Shown here piece after piece: positions 24,968-33,087 of a DNA stretch of 53,852 bases (positions within the stretch are counted from its first letter, which is position 1; each line of letters starts with the position of its first letter). This DNA comes from Prevotella sp. Its GTDB lineage: Bacteria; Bacteroidota; Bacteroidia; Bacteroidales; Bacteroidaceae. The stretch spans positions 1 through 53,852 of the forward strand of contig JAFYJH010000166.1 in NCBI GenBank assembly GCA_017538195.1. Direction: 5' to 3'. Below the pieces are notes generated by a model. That model was not told where the DNA came from, made no database searches, and worked only from the letters and a program-made list of their open reading frames with translations. Both the position numbers and the translations under genes were made by a program.

Positions 24968-25657
24968 ATGATCGTCAAGAAAATCCAGAATCAGCATGAG
25001 TTGCGAGCCGAAGAAGTGCCGCAACTCATGCTCACGCACGGCGTGGAATATCAGAAAGTGGAGTGTGTGAACTGGCCGAAGGAATTCCCCTACGCGCCGA
25101 AAATGGAAGTGGCATTGGCGCACACGGGCGACCAACTGCTCTTGCACTATCGCGTCGAGGAAAACTGCGTGCGCGCTGCGGCTGAAGGCGATGGCGGACA
25201 CGTTTGGGAAGACTCGTGCTGCGAAATTTTCCTGCAACCCTCATCACCCAACACCCTACACCCATCACCCTACTACAACATCGAATGTAACTGCGCCGGA
25301 ACGCTGCTCGTTGCGAAGGGCGAAGACCGTCACGACCGCCAGCCTGCCACCGCCAAAACGATGCAACAGGCCAACCGTTGGTCGTCGCTGATGAAAACGG
25401 CAGTTTTGGGCGAAAACGGTCGCTACACGCTGCCTTTGAAAGACGGAAAATTCCATTGGCACATGGCACTCGTCGTGCCTGCCACCGCCCTGTTCGACAG
25501 CGGAATCACCGATTTTTCGGGCCTCACGATGCGCGGCAACATCTACAAATGTGGCGACTGCCTCACCACGCCCCATTTCCTGTCGCTCTACCCCATCGAC
25601 ACGCCGCAGCCCGACTTCCATCGCCCCGAATTTTTCCAGGAATTTACGTTTGAATAG
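24968..25657 (+). CDS. Carbohydrate-binding family 9-like protein
   Basis: 229 residues, no signal peptide seen. It resembles the stand-alone CBM9/DOMON-like family of Bacteroidota: KMEVALAHTGDQLLLHYRVEE, WEDSCCEIFLQP, YYNIECNCAGTLLVAKG, FHWHMALVVPATALF and MRGNIYKCGDCLTTPHFLSLYPI. Function is unknown beyond presumed sugar binding. Residues about 90-102 (QPSSPNTLHPSPYY) come from a short repeat inserted where relatives have a few loop residues. It follows the sugar kinase on the same strand, though a 159-base repeat tract separates them. Confidence 0.8.
   Translation: MIVKKIQNQHELRAEEVPQLMLTHGVEYQKVECVNWPKEFPYAPKMEVALAHTGDQLLLHYRVEENCVRAAAEGDGGHVWEDSCCEIFLQPSSPNTLHPSPYYNIECNCAGTLLVAKGEDRHDRQPATAKTMQQANRWSSLMKTAVLGENGRYTLPLKDGKFHWHMALVVPATALFDSGITDFSGLTMRGNIYKCGDCLTTPHFLSLYPIDTPQPDFHRPEFFQEFTFE
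25236..25274 (+). repeat. Family B repeat (CACCCAACACC type) in frame in the CBM9-like gene
   Basis: CCCTCATCACCCAACACCCT, then ACACCCATCACCC, encodes PSSPNTLHPSP in an otherwise conserved region. Related copies are at 17206, 26945 and 46171. Confidence 0.75.
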
Positions 25658-25677
25658 TCGATTTTTTAGTACCTTTG
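25649..25677 (+). promoter_or_regulatory. Promoter before mnmG
   Basis: TTTG at 25649-25652 (inside the end of the CBM9-like gene) and TACCTTTG at 25670-25677, 17 bases apart. The mnmG ATG is 26 bases downstream. Confidence 0.75.
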
Positions 25678-25702
25678 CACGCAAAATGACTTTTGATTCG
25701 GA

Positions 25703-27664
25703 ATGATGCGATTCAACTACGACGTGATTATCATCGGAGGCGGCCACGCGGGATGCGAGGCGGCCACGGCTGCCGCACGATTGGGCGCACGGACGTGTCT
25801 GATTACGATGGACATGAACAAAATTGCGCAGATGTCGTGCAATCCAGCGGTCGGAGGAATTGCTAAAGGTCAGATAGTCAGGGAGTTAGATGCGCTCGGT
25901 GGCGAAATGGGTCGGGTGACGGATGCCACGACCATTCAGTTTCGGATGCTGAATCGGGGCAAAGGGCCGGCGGTGTGGAGTCCGCGAGCGCAGTGCGACC
26001 GCGAGAAATTCATCTGGAAATGGCGCGAAACGCTCGATGGAATCGACGGTTTGGACATTTGGCAAGACCAAGTGGAGGAACTGCTCGTGGAACCTTCCGA
26101 CAAAGATTTTCGCGGCATTGCCGTGGGTGTGCGCACGGTTTGGGGCGTGGAATTTCGGGCGAAAAGCATCGTTGTTACCGCCGGAACCTTCCTCAACGGT
26201 CTGCTGCACGTGGGTCGGCGGATGGTGCCGGGCGGTCGAATGGCTGAGCCTGCCGTCACGCGCTTCACCGAGAGCATCACGCGCTGGGGCATCCGTGCCG
26301 ACCGAATGAAAACGGGAACGCCCGTAAGAATCGACCGCCGAAGCGTGGACTTCAGTTTGCTCGAAGAACAGCCCGGCGAGAACGATTTTCACCAGTTTTC
26401 CTATTTGGAAAAGCCGAAAAATGACGCGGAAATCGCGGAAAAATCGGCGAAAATCGACACTCGGACGCTGCCGCAACTGTCTTGTTGGCTGTTGAACACC
26501 AACGCCCGCGTCCACGAGATTCTGCGCACTGGTCTCGACGATTCACCTTTGTATAATGGGCAGATTCAGAGCATCGGACCGCGCTATTGTCCGTCGATTG
26601 AAACCAAACTCGTCACCTTCCCCGACCGCGAACAGCATCCGCTCTTCCTCGAACCCGAAGGAATCGACACGAATGAGATGTATCTGAACGGTTTTTCGTC
26701 GAGTATGCCGATTGACATTCAGTTGGAGGCGTTGCGCCAGATTCCTGCCTTGCGCGACGTGAAAATCTACCGTCCGGGCTATGCCATCGAATACGATTTC
26801 TTCGACCCGACACAGCTCAATCACTCGATGGAATCGAAGATTTTGAGCGGTTTGTTCTTTGCCGGACAAGTCAATGGAACGACGGGCTACGAAGAAGCCG
26901 CCGGACAGGGTTTGATGGCAGGTGTGAACGCCGCTTTCCACAGCCAATCCAACACCCAACACCCAACATCCAACACCCAGTCGTTTACCCTCGCCCGCGA
27001 CGAAGCCTATATCGGCGTTCTCATCGACGATTTGGTGACGAAAGGCGTCGATGAACCTTACCGAATGTTCACTTCGCGTGCCGAATATCGAATTTTGCTG
27101 CGTCAGGACGATGCCGACGCGCGCCTCACAGAGCGTTCCTACGAACTTGGACTTGCCTCGCGTGAGCGTTACGATTGGTGGTTGGAAAAGAAGGAAAACA
27201 TCGAAAAAATCGTGCATTTTTGCGAAAATACGCCCGTAAAACCGCGCGAAATCAACGGTGCACTCGAAAATTTCGGCACTACCCCACTCCAGTTTGGCTG
27301 CAAAATCGCCGATCTCATCGCGCGTCCGCAACTTTCCATCGCGAAACTCGCCGAGGTGATTCCCGAACTGAAAACCGCGATTCTTTCGCCGAAAAATCGA
27401 CAGGAAGAAATCGCTGAAGCCGCTGAAATTCGAATCAAATACAAAGGTTATATCGAGCGCGAAAAACTCGTGGCAGAAAAAATGCACCGATTGGAAAACA
27501 TCCGCATCAAAGACCGATTTAAGTACGCCGAACTGCACGAAATTTCCACCGAAGCACGGCAAAAACTCGAAAGAATCAACCCAGAAACATTGGCACAGGC
27601 GAGTCGCATTCCGGGCGTTTCGCCGTCGGACATCAACGTGCTACTGGTACTTCTGGGACGATAG
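25703..27664 (+). CDS. mnmG: tRNA uridine-5-carboxymethylaminomethyl modification enzyme MnmG (GidA)
   Basis: 653 residues, slightly longer than usual. FAD-binding IIIGGGHAGCEAA at the start, SCNPAVGGIAKGQIVRELDALGG, the GTTGYEEAAGQGLMAG region and C-terminal DINVLLVLLGR identify MnmG. With MnmE it modifies the wobble uridine of several tRNAs. Residues about 415-427 (SNTQHPTSNTQS), between LMAGVNAAFH and FTLARDEAYIG, are an in-frame repeat insertion near the FAD/insert-domain boundary. A parS site begins one base after the stop codon. mnmG lies near the origin in many bacteria. Confidence 0.97.
   Translation: MMRFNYDVIIIGGGHAGCEAATAAARLGARTCLITMDMNKIAQMSCNPAVGGIAKGQIVRELDALGGEMGRVTDATTIQFRMLNRGKGPAVWSPRAQCDREKFIWKWRETLDGIDGLDIWQDQVEELLVEPSDKDFRGIAVGVRTVWGVEFRAKSIVVTAGTFLNGLLHVGRRMVPGGRMAEPAVTRFTESITRWGIRADRMKTGTPVRIDRRSVDFSLLEEQPGENDFHQFSYLEKPKNDAEIAEKSAKIDTRTLPQLSCWLLNTNARVHEILRTGLDDSPLYNGQIQSIGPRYCPSIETKLVTFPDREQHPLFLEPEGIDTNEMYLNGFSSSMPIDIQLEALRQIPALRDVKIYRPGYAIEYDFFDPTQLNHSMESKILSGLFFAGQVNGTTGYEEAAGQGLMAGVNAAFHSQSNTQHPTSNTQSFTLARDEAYIGVLIDDLVTKGVDEPYRMFTSRAEYRILLRQDDADARLTERSYELGLASRERYDWWLEKKENIEKIVHFCENTPVKPREINGALENFGTTPLQFGCKIADLIARPQLSIAKLAEVIPELKTAILSPKNRQEEIAEAAEIRIKYKGYIEREKLVAEKMHRLENIRIKDRFKYAELHEISTEARQKLERINPETLAQASRIPGVSPSDINVLLVLLGR
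26945..26982 (+). repeat. Family B repeat in frame in mnmG
   Basis: AATCCAACACCCAACACCCA, then ACATCCAACACCCAG: CCAACACC/CCAACATCC units in tandem. It adds about 12 residues at a point where MnmG proteins have a short loop. Confidence 0.8.
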
Positions 27665-27680
27665 TGTTTCACGTGGAACA
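27665..27680. promoter_or_regulatory. parS centromere-like site 1
   Basis: TGTTTCACGTGGAACA; its reverse complement TGTTCCACGTGAAACA equals the classic ParB/Spo0J site. It directly follows the mnmG stop codon. Confidence 0.85.
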
Positions 27681-27683
27681 ATC

Positions 27684-27708
27684 AGGTGAGGAGTAAGGAG
27701 TAAGAAAA
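27684..27708 (+). repeat. GGAGTAAGGAGTAAG-type short repeat
   Basis: GTGAGGAGTAAGGAGTAAG is a 7-base tandem repeat in the mnmG-apt gap. A related GAGGAGCGAGGAAGG form is embedded in miaB (49308-49345). Confidence 0.55.
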
Positions 27709-27737
27709 ATAATGTATCATATAAATAATGTAGAAAA

Positions 27738-28268
27738 ATGATGAACAACCAAATTTTAATTGACAACCTGCGTTGCATTCCCGATTTTCCGAAAAAAGGA
27801 ATCAATTTTCGCGATGTGACAACGCTTTACAAAAGTGCCGAGTGTATGAAAATTATGCTCGACGAACTGTACGAGATTTACAAAGACAAGGGCATTACGA
27901 AAATCGTCGGCATCGAAAGTCGCGGTTTTGTGATGGCTTCCGCCCTCGCCGGACGCTTGGGTTGCGGCATTGTGTTGGCTCGGAAGCCGGGAAAACTGCC
28001 TGCGACGGTCATCAAAGAGCAATTTTCCAAGGAATATGGCGTCGATACCGTCGAAATGCACATCGATTCGATTACGCCCGACGATGTCGTGCTGATTCAC
28101 GACGATTTGCTGGCAACTGGCGGAACTGCCAAAGCAACGTGGAAATTGGTAAATTATTTCCATCCGAAGAAAATCTATATGAATTTCATCATCGAAATTC
28201 GCGACGAAGGTTTGCACGGACGCGACCTGTTTGAAGGCATCGACCTCACAACGCTGATGACGGTTTGA
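27738..28268 (+). CDS. apt: Adenine phosphoribosyltransferase
   Basis: 176 residues. Starts MMNNQILIDNLRCIPDFPKKGINFRDVTTLY, as expected for Apt. GIESRGFVMASALAGRLGCG contributes the flexible loop, and the PRPP-binding motif VVLIHDDLLATGGTAKA is intact. It salvages adenine to AMP. It sits between two parS sites, so ParB spreading could cover it. Confidence 0.96.
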   Translation: MMNNQILIDNLRCIPDFPKKGINFRDVTTLYKSAECMKIMLDELYEIYKDKGITKIVGIESRGFVMASALAGRLGCGIVLARKPGKLPATVIKEQFSKEYGVDTVEMHIDSITPDDVVLIHDDLLATGGTAKATWKLVNYFHPKKIYMNFIIEIRDEGLHGRDLFEGIDLTTLMTV

Positions 28269-28292
28269 GAATCGACATTTGGCAAACAAAAG

Positions 28293-28308
28293 TGTTTCAC
28301 GTGAAACA
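28293..28308. promoter_or_regulatory. parS centromere-like site 2
   Basis: TGTTTCACGTGAAACA, a perfect palindrome extended by one more pair (GTGTTTCACGTGAAACAC, 28292-28309). It lies 40 bases before the uvrC ATG and 612 bases from site 1. Confidence 0.88.
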
Positions 28309-28347
28309 CGACCGTCCGAAAAGCGCATTAACAAAGGGATTGCGACG

Positions 28348-30186
28348 ATGACGAAGGAAGAAAACGAGAAGCGATTGGCGCATCTGAAAACGATTGTGCA
28401 ACGGCTGCCGGAGAAACCCGGCAGCTACCAATTCTATGACCGCGACCAGACGATTATCTACGTTGGCAAGGCCAAGAATCTGAAATCGCGCGTCGCATCG
28501 TATTTCCATAAAGAGGTGGATCGTTTTAAGACGAAAGTGCTGGTTGGAAAAATTTGGGACATTTCCTACACGGTCGTCAAGACGGAGGAGGATGCGCTGT
28601 TGTTGGAAAACGCACTCATCAAAAAGTACAATCCGCGCTACAACGTGCTGCTGAAAGACGGGAAAACCTATCCGAGCATTTGCGTGACGAAGGAATATCT
28701 GCCGAGAATTTTCAAGACGCGGGTCATCAACAAAAACGTCGGTTCGTATTACGGTCCGTATTCGCACATCGGCAGTATGTACGCAATTCTCGAACTCATC
28801 AAAAAACTCTATAAACCGCGAACTTGTCGCTATCCGATGACGAAAGAGGGCATCGAACAGGGAAAATACAAACCTTGTTTGGAATTTCACATCCACAACT
28901 GCGAAGCGCCGTGCATCGGACGGCAAAATCGCGATGAATACGTGAAAAATATCGAACAAGCGAGGGAGATTCTGAAGGGCAACACGCGCTCGCTGAGCAA
29001 GGAAATCTACGACGAAATGATGCGAAAAGCGTCAAAACTGCGCTTTGAAGAGGCGGAAGAATTGAAGAAAAAGTACGTTCTCATCGAGAATTTCTGTGCA
29101 AAAAGCGAAGTTGTCAGCCATACGATTCAAGATGTCGATGTTTTCACAATTACCGATGACGACGCGAATAAAAACGCCTTCATCAACTATATTCACGTCA
29201 AAAACGGCACGATTAACCAGAGTTTTACCTACGAATACAAGCGAAAACTCGATGAAACCGACGAAGAATTGCTTTTGACGGCGATTCCAGAGATTCGAGA
29301 ACGCTTCCATTCGACGGCCAAAGAAGTGCTCGTGCCCTTTGAATTGTCGTGGAAACTGCCCGATGCCGAATGGTTTACGCCACAGCGAGGCGACAAAAAA
29401 CACCTGCTCGAATTGTCGGAAATGAACGGCAAACAATACAAGTTCGACCGTCTGAAACAGGCCGAAAAGCTGAATCCTGAGCAAAAACAGACGCGGCTGA
29501 TGAAGGAATTGCAGGCGAAACTCAAGTTGCCGAAACTGCCCTACCAAATCGAATGTTTCGACAATTCCAACATTTCCGGCAGCGACGCGGTGGCTGGTTG
29601 CGTGGTGTTTAAAGCGATGAAACCGTCGAAAAAAGACTATCGGAAGTACAATATCAAGACCGTGACCGGCCCCGACGACTACGCTTCGATGCAGGAAGTC
29701 GTGCGCCGTCGCTACAGTCGGATGATCGACGAGGGCACTCCCCTACCCGACCTGATTATCACCGACGGTGGAATTGGGCAGATGTCGGTCGTGCGCGAGG
29801 TCGTGGAAGGCGAACTCAGCCTGCAAATTCCCATCGCCGGACTCGCCAAGGACAAGCGTCATCGCACCAACGAACTTCTCTTCGGAAATCCGCCGCAAGT
29901 CGTTGGTTTAGAGGCGAATAGCGAACTTTTCCACTTCCTCGCCCGCGTTCAGGACGAGGTTCACCGCTATGCCATCACCTTTCATCGAGACAAACGCTCT
30001 AAACACTTGCTGCACAGTGAGTTAGACGACATTCCCGGCATCGGACCAAAGACTCGCGACTTGCTTCTCAAGAATTTCAAAAGCGTTAAAAAGATTAAAG
30101 TCGCTGATATTCAATCGCTTACGCCGATTGTCGGAAGTAAAAAGTCAGAGATTGTCTATCACCATTTTCATCAAGAAAACGGCTGA
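28348..30186 (+). CDS. uvrC: Excinuclease ABC subunit C
   Basis: Start chosen at ATG 28348 (MTKEENEKRLAHLKTIV); an upstream TTG in frame would translate parS and is unlikely. 612 residues. The GIY-YIG nuclease domain is at about 20-100 (KPGSYQFYDRDQTIIYVGKAKNLKSRV), the UVR motif near 205-240, the RNase H-like second nuclease near 395-540 (ECFDNSNISGSDAVAGCVVF, LIITDGGIGQM) and a C-terminal helix-hairpin-helix (DIPGIGPKTRDLLLKNF). With UvrAB it makes both incisions at DNA lesions. Complete. Confidence 0.97.
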   Translation: MTKEENEKRLAHLKTIVQRLPEKPGSYQFYDRDQTIIYVGKAKNLKSRVASYFHKEVDRFKTKVLVGKIWDISYTVVKTEEDALLLENALIKKYNPRYNVLLKDGKTYPSICVTKEYLPRIFKTRVINKNVGSYYGPYSHIGSMYAILELIKKLYKPRTCRYPMTKEGIEQGKYKPCLEFHIHNCEAPCIGRQNRDEYVKNIEQAREILKGNTRSLSKEIYDEMMRKASKLRFEEAEELKKKYVLIENFCAKSEVVSHTIQDVDVFTITDDDANKNAFINYIHVKNGTINQSFTYEYKRKLDETDEELLLTAIPEIRERFHSTAKEVLVPFELSWKLPDAEWFTPQRGDKKHLLELSEMNGKQYKFDRLKQAEKLNPEQKQTRLMKELQAKLKLPKLPYQIECFDNSNISGSDAVAGCVVFKAMKPSKKDYRKYNIKTVTGPDDYASMQEVVRRRYSRMIDEGTPLPDLIITDGGIGQMSVVREVVEGELSLQIPIAGLAKDKRHRTNELLFGNPPQVVGLEANSELFHFLARVQDEVHRYAITFHRDKRSKHLLHSELDDIPGIGPKTRDLLLKNFKSVKKIKVADIQSLTPIVGSKKSEIVYHHFHQENG

Positions 30187-30190
30187 GAAT

Positions 30191-30221
30191 TTTGTCATTA
30201 CAGATTTTTCCACTACCTTTG
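30191..30221 (+). promoter_or_regulatory. Promoter of the dtd-mazG unit
   Basis: TTTG 30191-30194 and TACCTTTG 30214-30221, spaced 19 bases. The dtd ATG is 24 bases downstream, and the element begins five bases after the uvrC stop. Confidence 0.82.
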
Positions 30222-30244
30222 CAACATCAAATTTACGAAATCCG

Positions 30245-30697
30245 ATGAGAGCAGTTATTCAACGAGTGAACAGCGCGAGCGTCAGCATTGCGGAGCGCGA
30301 GAAATCGGCGATTGGCAAGGGTTTGCTCATCCTTTTGGGCGTGGAGGAACGCGACACGCAGGAGGATGTGGACTGGATTGTGCGCAAAATCGCCAATCTG
30401 CGCATTTTCGACGACGACGTAGGCGTGATGAACCGTTCCATCCTCGACATTGGCGGCGAGGCGTTGGTTGTCAGCCAGTTCACGCTGTTTGCCTCGTACA
30501 AAAAGGGAAATCGACCGTCGTGGCTGCGAGCTGCGCGTCACGAAATCAGCATTCCGCTCTACGAATTGTTCTGCTCGGAGTTGGGAAAAATCATCGGAAA
30601 ACCCGTTGAAACCGGCGAATTTGGAGCCGAAATGCAAGTGAAACTTGAAAATGATGGGCCTGTAACGATTTGTATTGACACCAAAAATAAAGAATAA
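30245..30697 (+). CDS. dtd: D-aminoacyl-tRNA deacylase
   Basis: Start at ATG 30245 (MRAVIQRVNSASVSI), downstream of the promoter; a longer frame reaches into uvrC but is not credible. 150 residues, normal for DTD. The two active-site motifs are present: SQFTLFASYKKGNRP and NDGPVTICIDT with the Gly-cisPro pair. It frees tRNA from D-amino acids and from mischarged glycine. The stop overlaps the next ATG by one base (TAATG), showing translational coupling. Confidence 0.96.
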   Translation: MRAVIQRVNSASVSIAEREKSAIGKGLLILLGVEERDTQEDVDWIVRKIANLRIFDDDVGVMNRSILDIGGEALVVSQFTLFASYKKGNRPSWLRAARHEISIPLYELFCSELGKIIGKPVETGEFGAEMQVKLENDGPVTICIDTKNKE

Positions 30698-31044
30698 TGA
30701 CAATTAGAGAAGCACAAACCATTGTGAATCAATGGATTAAGGAATACGGCGTCCGTTATTTCTCGGAACTGACGAATATGGCGGTGCTGACGGAGGAAGT
30801 CGGCGAATTGGCGCGTGTGATGGCGCGACGCTACGGCGACCAGTCGTGGAAAGCGACCGACCCACGCAGCGAGGACAACGGACAGCAGGCTCTCGGCGAG
30901 GAAATGGCCGACATTTTGTGGGTGTTGCTCTGTTTGGCGAATCAGACGGGCATCGACCTCACGGAAGAACTCGAAAAAAGCATCGAGAAGAAAACGAATC
31001 GCGACTCGCTGCGCCACATCGGAAATCCGAAGTTGAAAGCGTAA
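30697..31044 (+). CDS. MazG-like nucleotide pyrophosphohydrolase
   Basis: 115 residues, single-domain all-alpha NTP-PPase. Metal motifs are EEVGELARVMARR (Glu-Glu-x-x-Glu) and GEEMADILWVLLCLA (Glu-x-x-Asp). It probably hydrolyses non-canonical or oxidised dNTPs to monophosphates and pyrophosphate. Coupled to dtd by the TAATG overlap, so both belong to a quality-control unit. The exact substrate is unknown. Confidence 0.9.
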   Translation: MTIREAQTIVNQWIKEYGVRYFSELTNMAVLTEEVGELARVMARRYGDQSWKATDPRSEDNGQQALGEEMADILWVLLCLANQTGIDLTEELEKSIEKKTNRDSLRHIGNPKLKA

Positions 31045-31089
31045 AACTTCGATGGAATCGACGATTTTTAATCATTAAATACATCAATT

Positions 31090-31998
31090 ATGGCAAAAGA
31101 AAGCATCAATTACAGCAACAAAATCGAGGAAATTCTGAAAAAATACAACCTCGAAGTCGATGACGCGCAAGTGAAAACCGCCGTCACGAAACTCATTGCC
31201 GAGAAAGTGCCCGAAAACGACACGCTCGAAGTGAAAAAATTCCTGTTTGGCAGCATCGAACTGACCACGCTGAAAACCACCGACTCCGACGAGAGCGTGA
31301 TGGCCTTCACCGAGCGCGTGAACGACTTCGCTGCGCAGTTCCCCGCCCTACCCCACGTGGCCACGATTTGCGTCTATCCCTGCTTCGCCCGCACGGTGAG
31401 CGAGACGCTTGAGGTCGAGGGTGTCGAAGTGGCTTGCGTGAGCGGCAGTTTCCCGTCGTCGCAGGCGCTGATCGAGGTGAAAATTGCCGAAACCGCCCTT
31501 GCCGTGAAGGATGGCGCGACGGAAATCGACATTGTGATGCCCGTCGGCAAGTTCCTCAGCGGCGACTACGAGAGCGTTTGCGATGAAATTTCGGAGTTGA
31601 AACAAGTTTGCGGCGAGGATGTCGCGATGAAGGTGATTCTCGAAACGGGCGACATCGTGACGGGCTCGAATATTAAAAAAGCGTCGATTTTATCGATGTA
31701 TGCCGGTGGCGATTACATCAAAACTTCGACTGGAAAAGAGAAGATTTCGGCCACGCCCGAAGCCGCTTATGTGATGTGTCAGGCCATCAAGGAATATTAC
31801 GACGAAACGGGAATTCAAGTGGGTTTCAAGCCTGCTGGCGGCATCAACACCGTGACCGACGCGCTCACCTACTACACGATTGTGAAGGAAGTTCTCGGCG
31901 ATAAGTGGCTGACTAACAAGTGGTTACGACTTGGTACATCACGACTTGCCAACCTGCTTCTCAGCGAAATCGAGGGTCAGGAAATCAAGTTTTTCTAA
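31090..31998 (+). CDS. deoC: Deoxyribose-phosphate aldolase
   Basis: 302 residues, the longer form common in Bacteroidota. Core motifs are GATEIDIVMPVGKFLSGDY, MKVILETGDIVTG (Lys near the active site), YIKTSTGKEKISATPEA with the Schiff-base Lys, and VGFKPAGGINTVTDAL. It splits deoxyribose 5-phosphate into acetaldehyde and glyceraldehyde 3-phosphate in nucleoside breakdown. It lies 45 bases after the pyrophosphohydrolase; together they deal with damaged or surplus nucleotides. Confidence 0.96.
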   Translation: MAKESINYSNKIEEILKKYNLEVDDAQVKTAVTKLIAEKVPENDTLEVKKFLFGSIELTTLKTTDSDESVMAFTERVNDFAAQFPALPHVATICVYPCFARTVSETLEVEGVEVACVSGSFPSSQALIEVKIAETALAVKDGATEIDIVMPVGKFLSGDYESVCDEISELKQVCGEDVAMKVILETGDIVTGSNIKKASILSMYAGGDYIKTSTGKEKISATPEAAYVMCQAIKEYYDETGIQVGFKPAGGINTVTDALTYYTIVKEVLGDKWLTNKWLRLGTSRLANLLLSEIEGQEIKFF

Positions 31999-32019
31999 GA
32001 TTTTCGACGGGAAAAACGA

Positions 32020-32997
32020 CTATTTATTCCGTTTGATGACATAGTCGAGATAAGCGTGGAGGGCTTCGCGAACTGCGGGGTCCTCTACCCTTTTCTCGAT
32101 GAATCCGACGGCCTCGGCGTGGAATTCCCACATCCGTTTTTCGGCGTATTCGATACCGCCCTGTTGCTTCGCAAATTCCACCAAAACGGCGATTTCATCG
32201 GGATTTACGTTGCCTTCCTTCACCTTTCGGGCGAGATTGTGCATCGAGTCGAACGACGAATTGTTGAGCGCGTAAATCACGGGCAAAGTCAGTTTTCCCT
32301 CCGCCATATCGTTGCCCGTCGGCTTACCGATTTCTGACGAGTCGAAATAGTCGAAAATATCGTCGCGAATCTGGAAAATGATGCCCAGATTCTGACCGAA
32401 ACGCTTCGCCTCTTCGACCAACTCCTCGTCGGCACCGACAGACAGCGCACCGATGCCCGCACAAGCCTCGAAAAGAGCCGCCGTTTTTTGGTTAATTACT
32501 TGATAATAAACCTCTTCCGAGAAATTTTGGTTCTGGATGTTCGTCAGTTGCAAGATTTCGCCATTCGACAGCGTGCGACCCAGTTCCGCAAGGTTTTCCA
32601 CGATGCGATGGTCGCCCGTTTTCGCCACGTTGAGCAGCGCGGTCGAGAGGATGAAATCGCCCACCAACACCGCCACCTTGTTATTATAAGTCGCGTTCAC
32701 CGAAGCCTGTCCGCGCCGCTCGGAACTCTCATCAACCACGTCGTCGTGGACGAGCGAGGCCGTGTGCAGCAGTTCCAAGCCCACGGCTGCATGTTGCGTG
32801 ACGGGAGAAATTTTTCCGAAACTTTTCGCGATGAGCAGCATCAAAATCGGTCGCATCCGCTTGCCGGCACGCTGCCGAATGTGTTCCAACACCTGTCCGA
32901 GCATTCCGTCTTTGTGGGTCAGCGACTGGTTAAAAATCTCGATGAAATCGGCAATTTCTGTCGAAATCGGCTGTTTGATAATCGATAAATAATCCAT
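32020..32997 (-). CDS. Trans-polyprenyl diphosphate synthase (octaprenyl-type)
   Basis: Start at ATG 32997; the frame extends to a TTG nine bases upstream. 325 residues, no signal. First Asp-rich motif LVHDDVVDESSERRG (about residues 82-96), second DDIFDYFDSSEIGKPTGND. Also GKRMRPILMLL for substrate binding. It elongates farnesyl or geranylgeranyl diphosphate with isopentenyl units, for the menaquinone side chain. Chain length cannot be assigned reliably. Convergent with deoC, with 21 bases between. Confidence 0.93.
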   Translation of the reverse strand: MDYLSIIKQPISTEIADFIEIFNQSLTHKDGMLGQVLEHIRQRAGKRMRPILMLLIAKSFGKISPVTQHAAVGLELLHTASLVHDDVVDESSERRGQASVNATYNNKVAVLVGDFILSTALLNVAKTGDHRIVENLAELGRTLSNGEILQLTNIQNQNFSEEVYYQVINQKTAALFEACAGIGALSVGADEELVEEAKRFGQNLGIIFQIRDDIFDYFDSSEIGKPTGNDMAEGKLTLPVIYALNNSSFDSMHNLARKVKEGNVNPDEIAVLVEFAKQQGGIEYAEKRMWEFHAEAVGFIEKRVEDPAVREALHAYLDYVIKRNK

Positions 32998-33016
32998 TGT
33001 TTTCAAAAATTTGATA

Positions 33017-33024
33017 CAAAATTA
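33017..33024 (-). promoter_or_regulatory. -7 element of the polyprenyl synthase gene
   Basis: Minus-strand TAATTTTG fits TAnnTTTG, with TTTG at 33051-33048 (23 bases, slightly long). The ATG is 19 bases downstream. Confidence 0.5.
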
Positions 33025-33087
33025 CTGAAAAATTTCAGGAAATGTGCCAAATTTTTTGTAATTTTACGCGATAAAATCGAATTTTGT

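Noticed and set aside
28279..28347. Upstream TTG start for uvrC
   Set aside because: It would translate the parS palindrome and add residues not found in UvrC; ATG 28348 gives the normal N-terminus.
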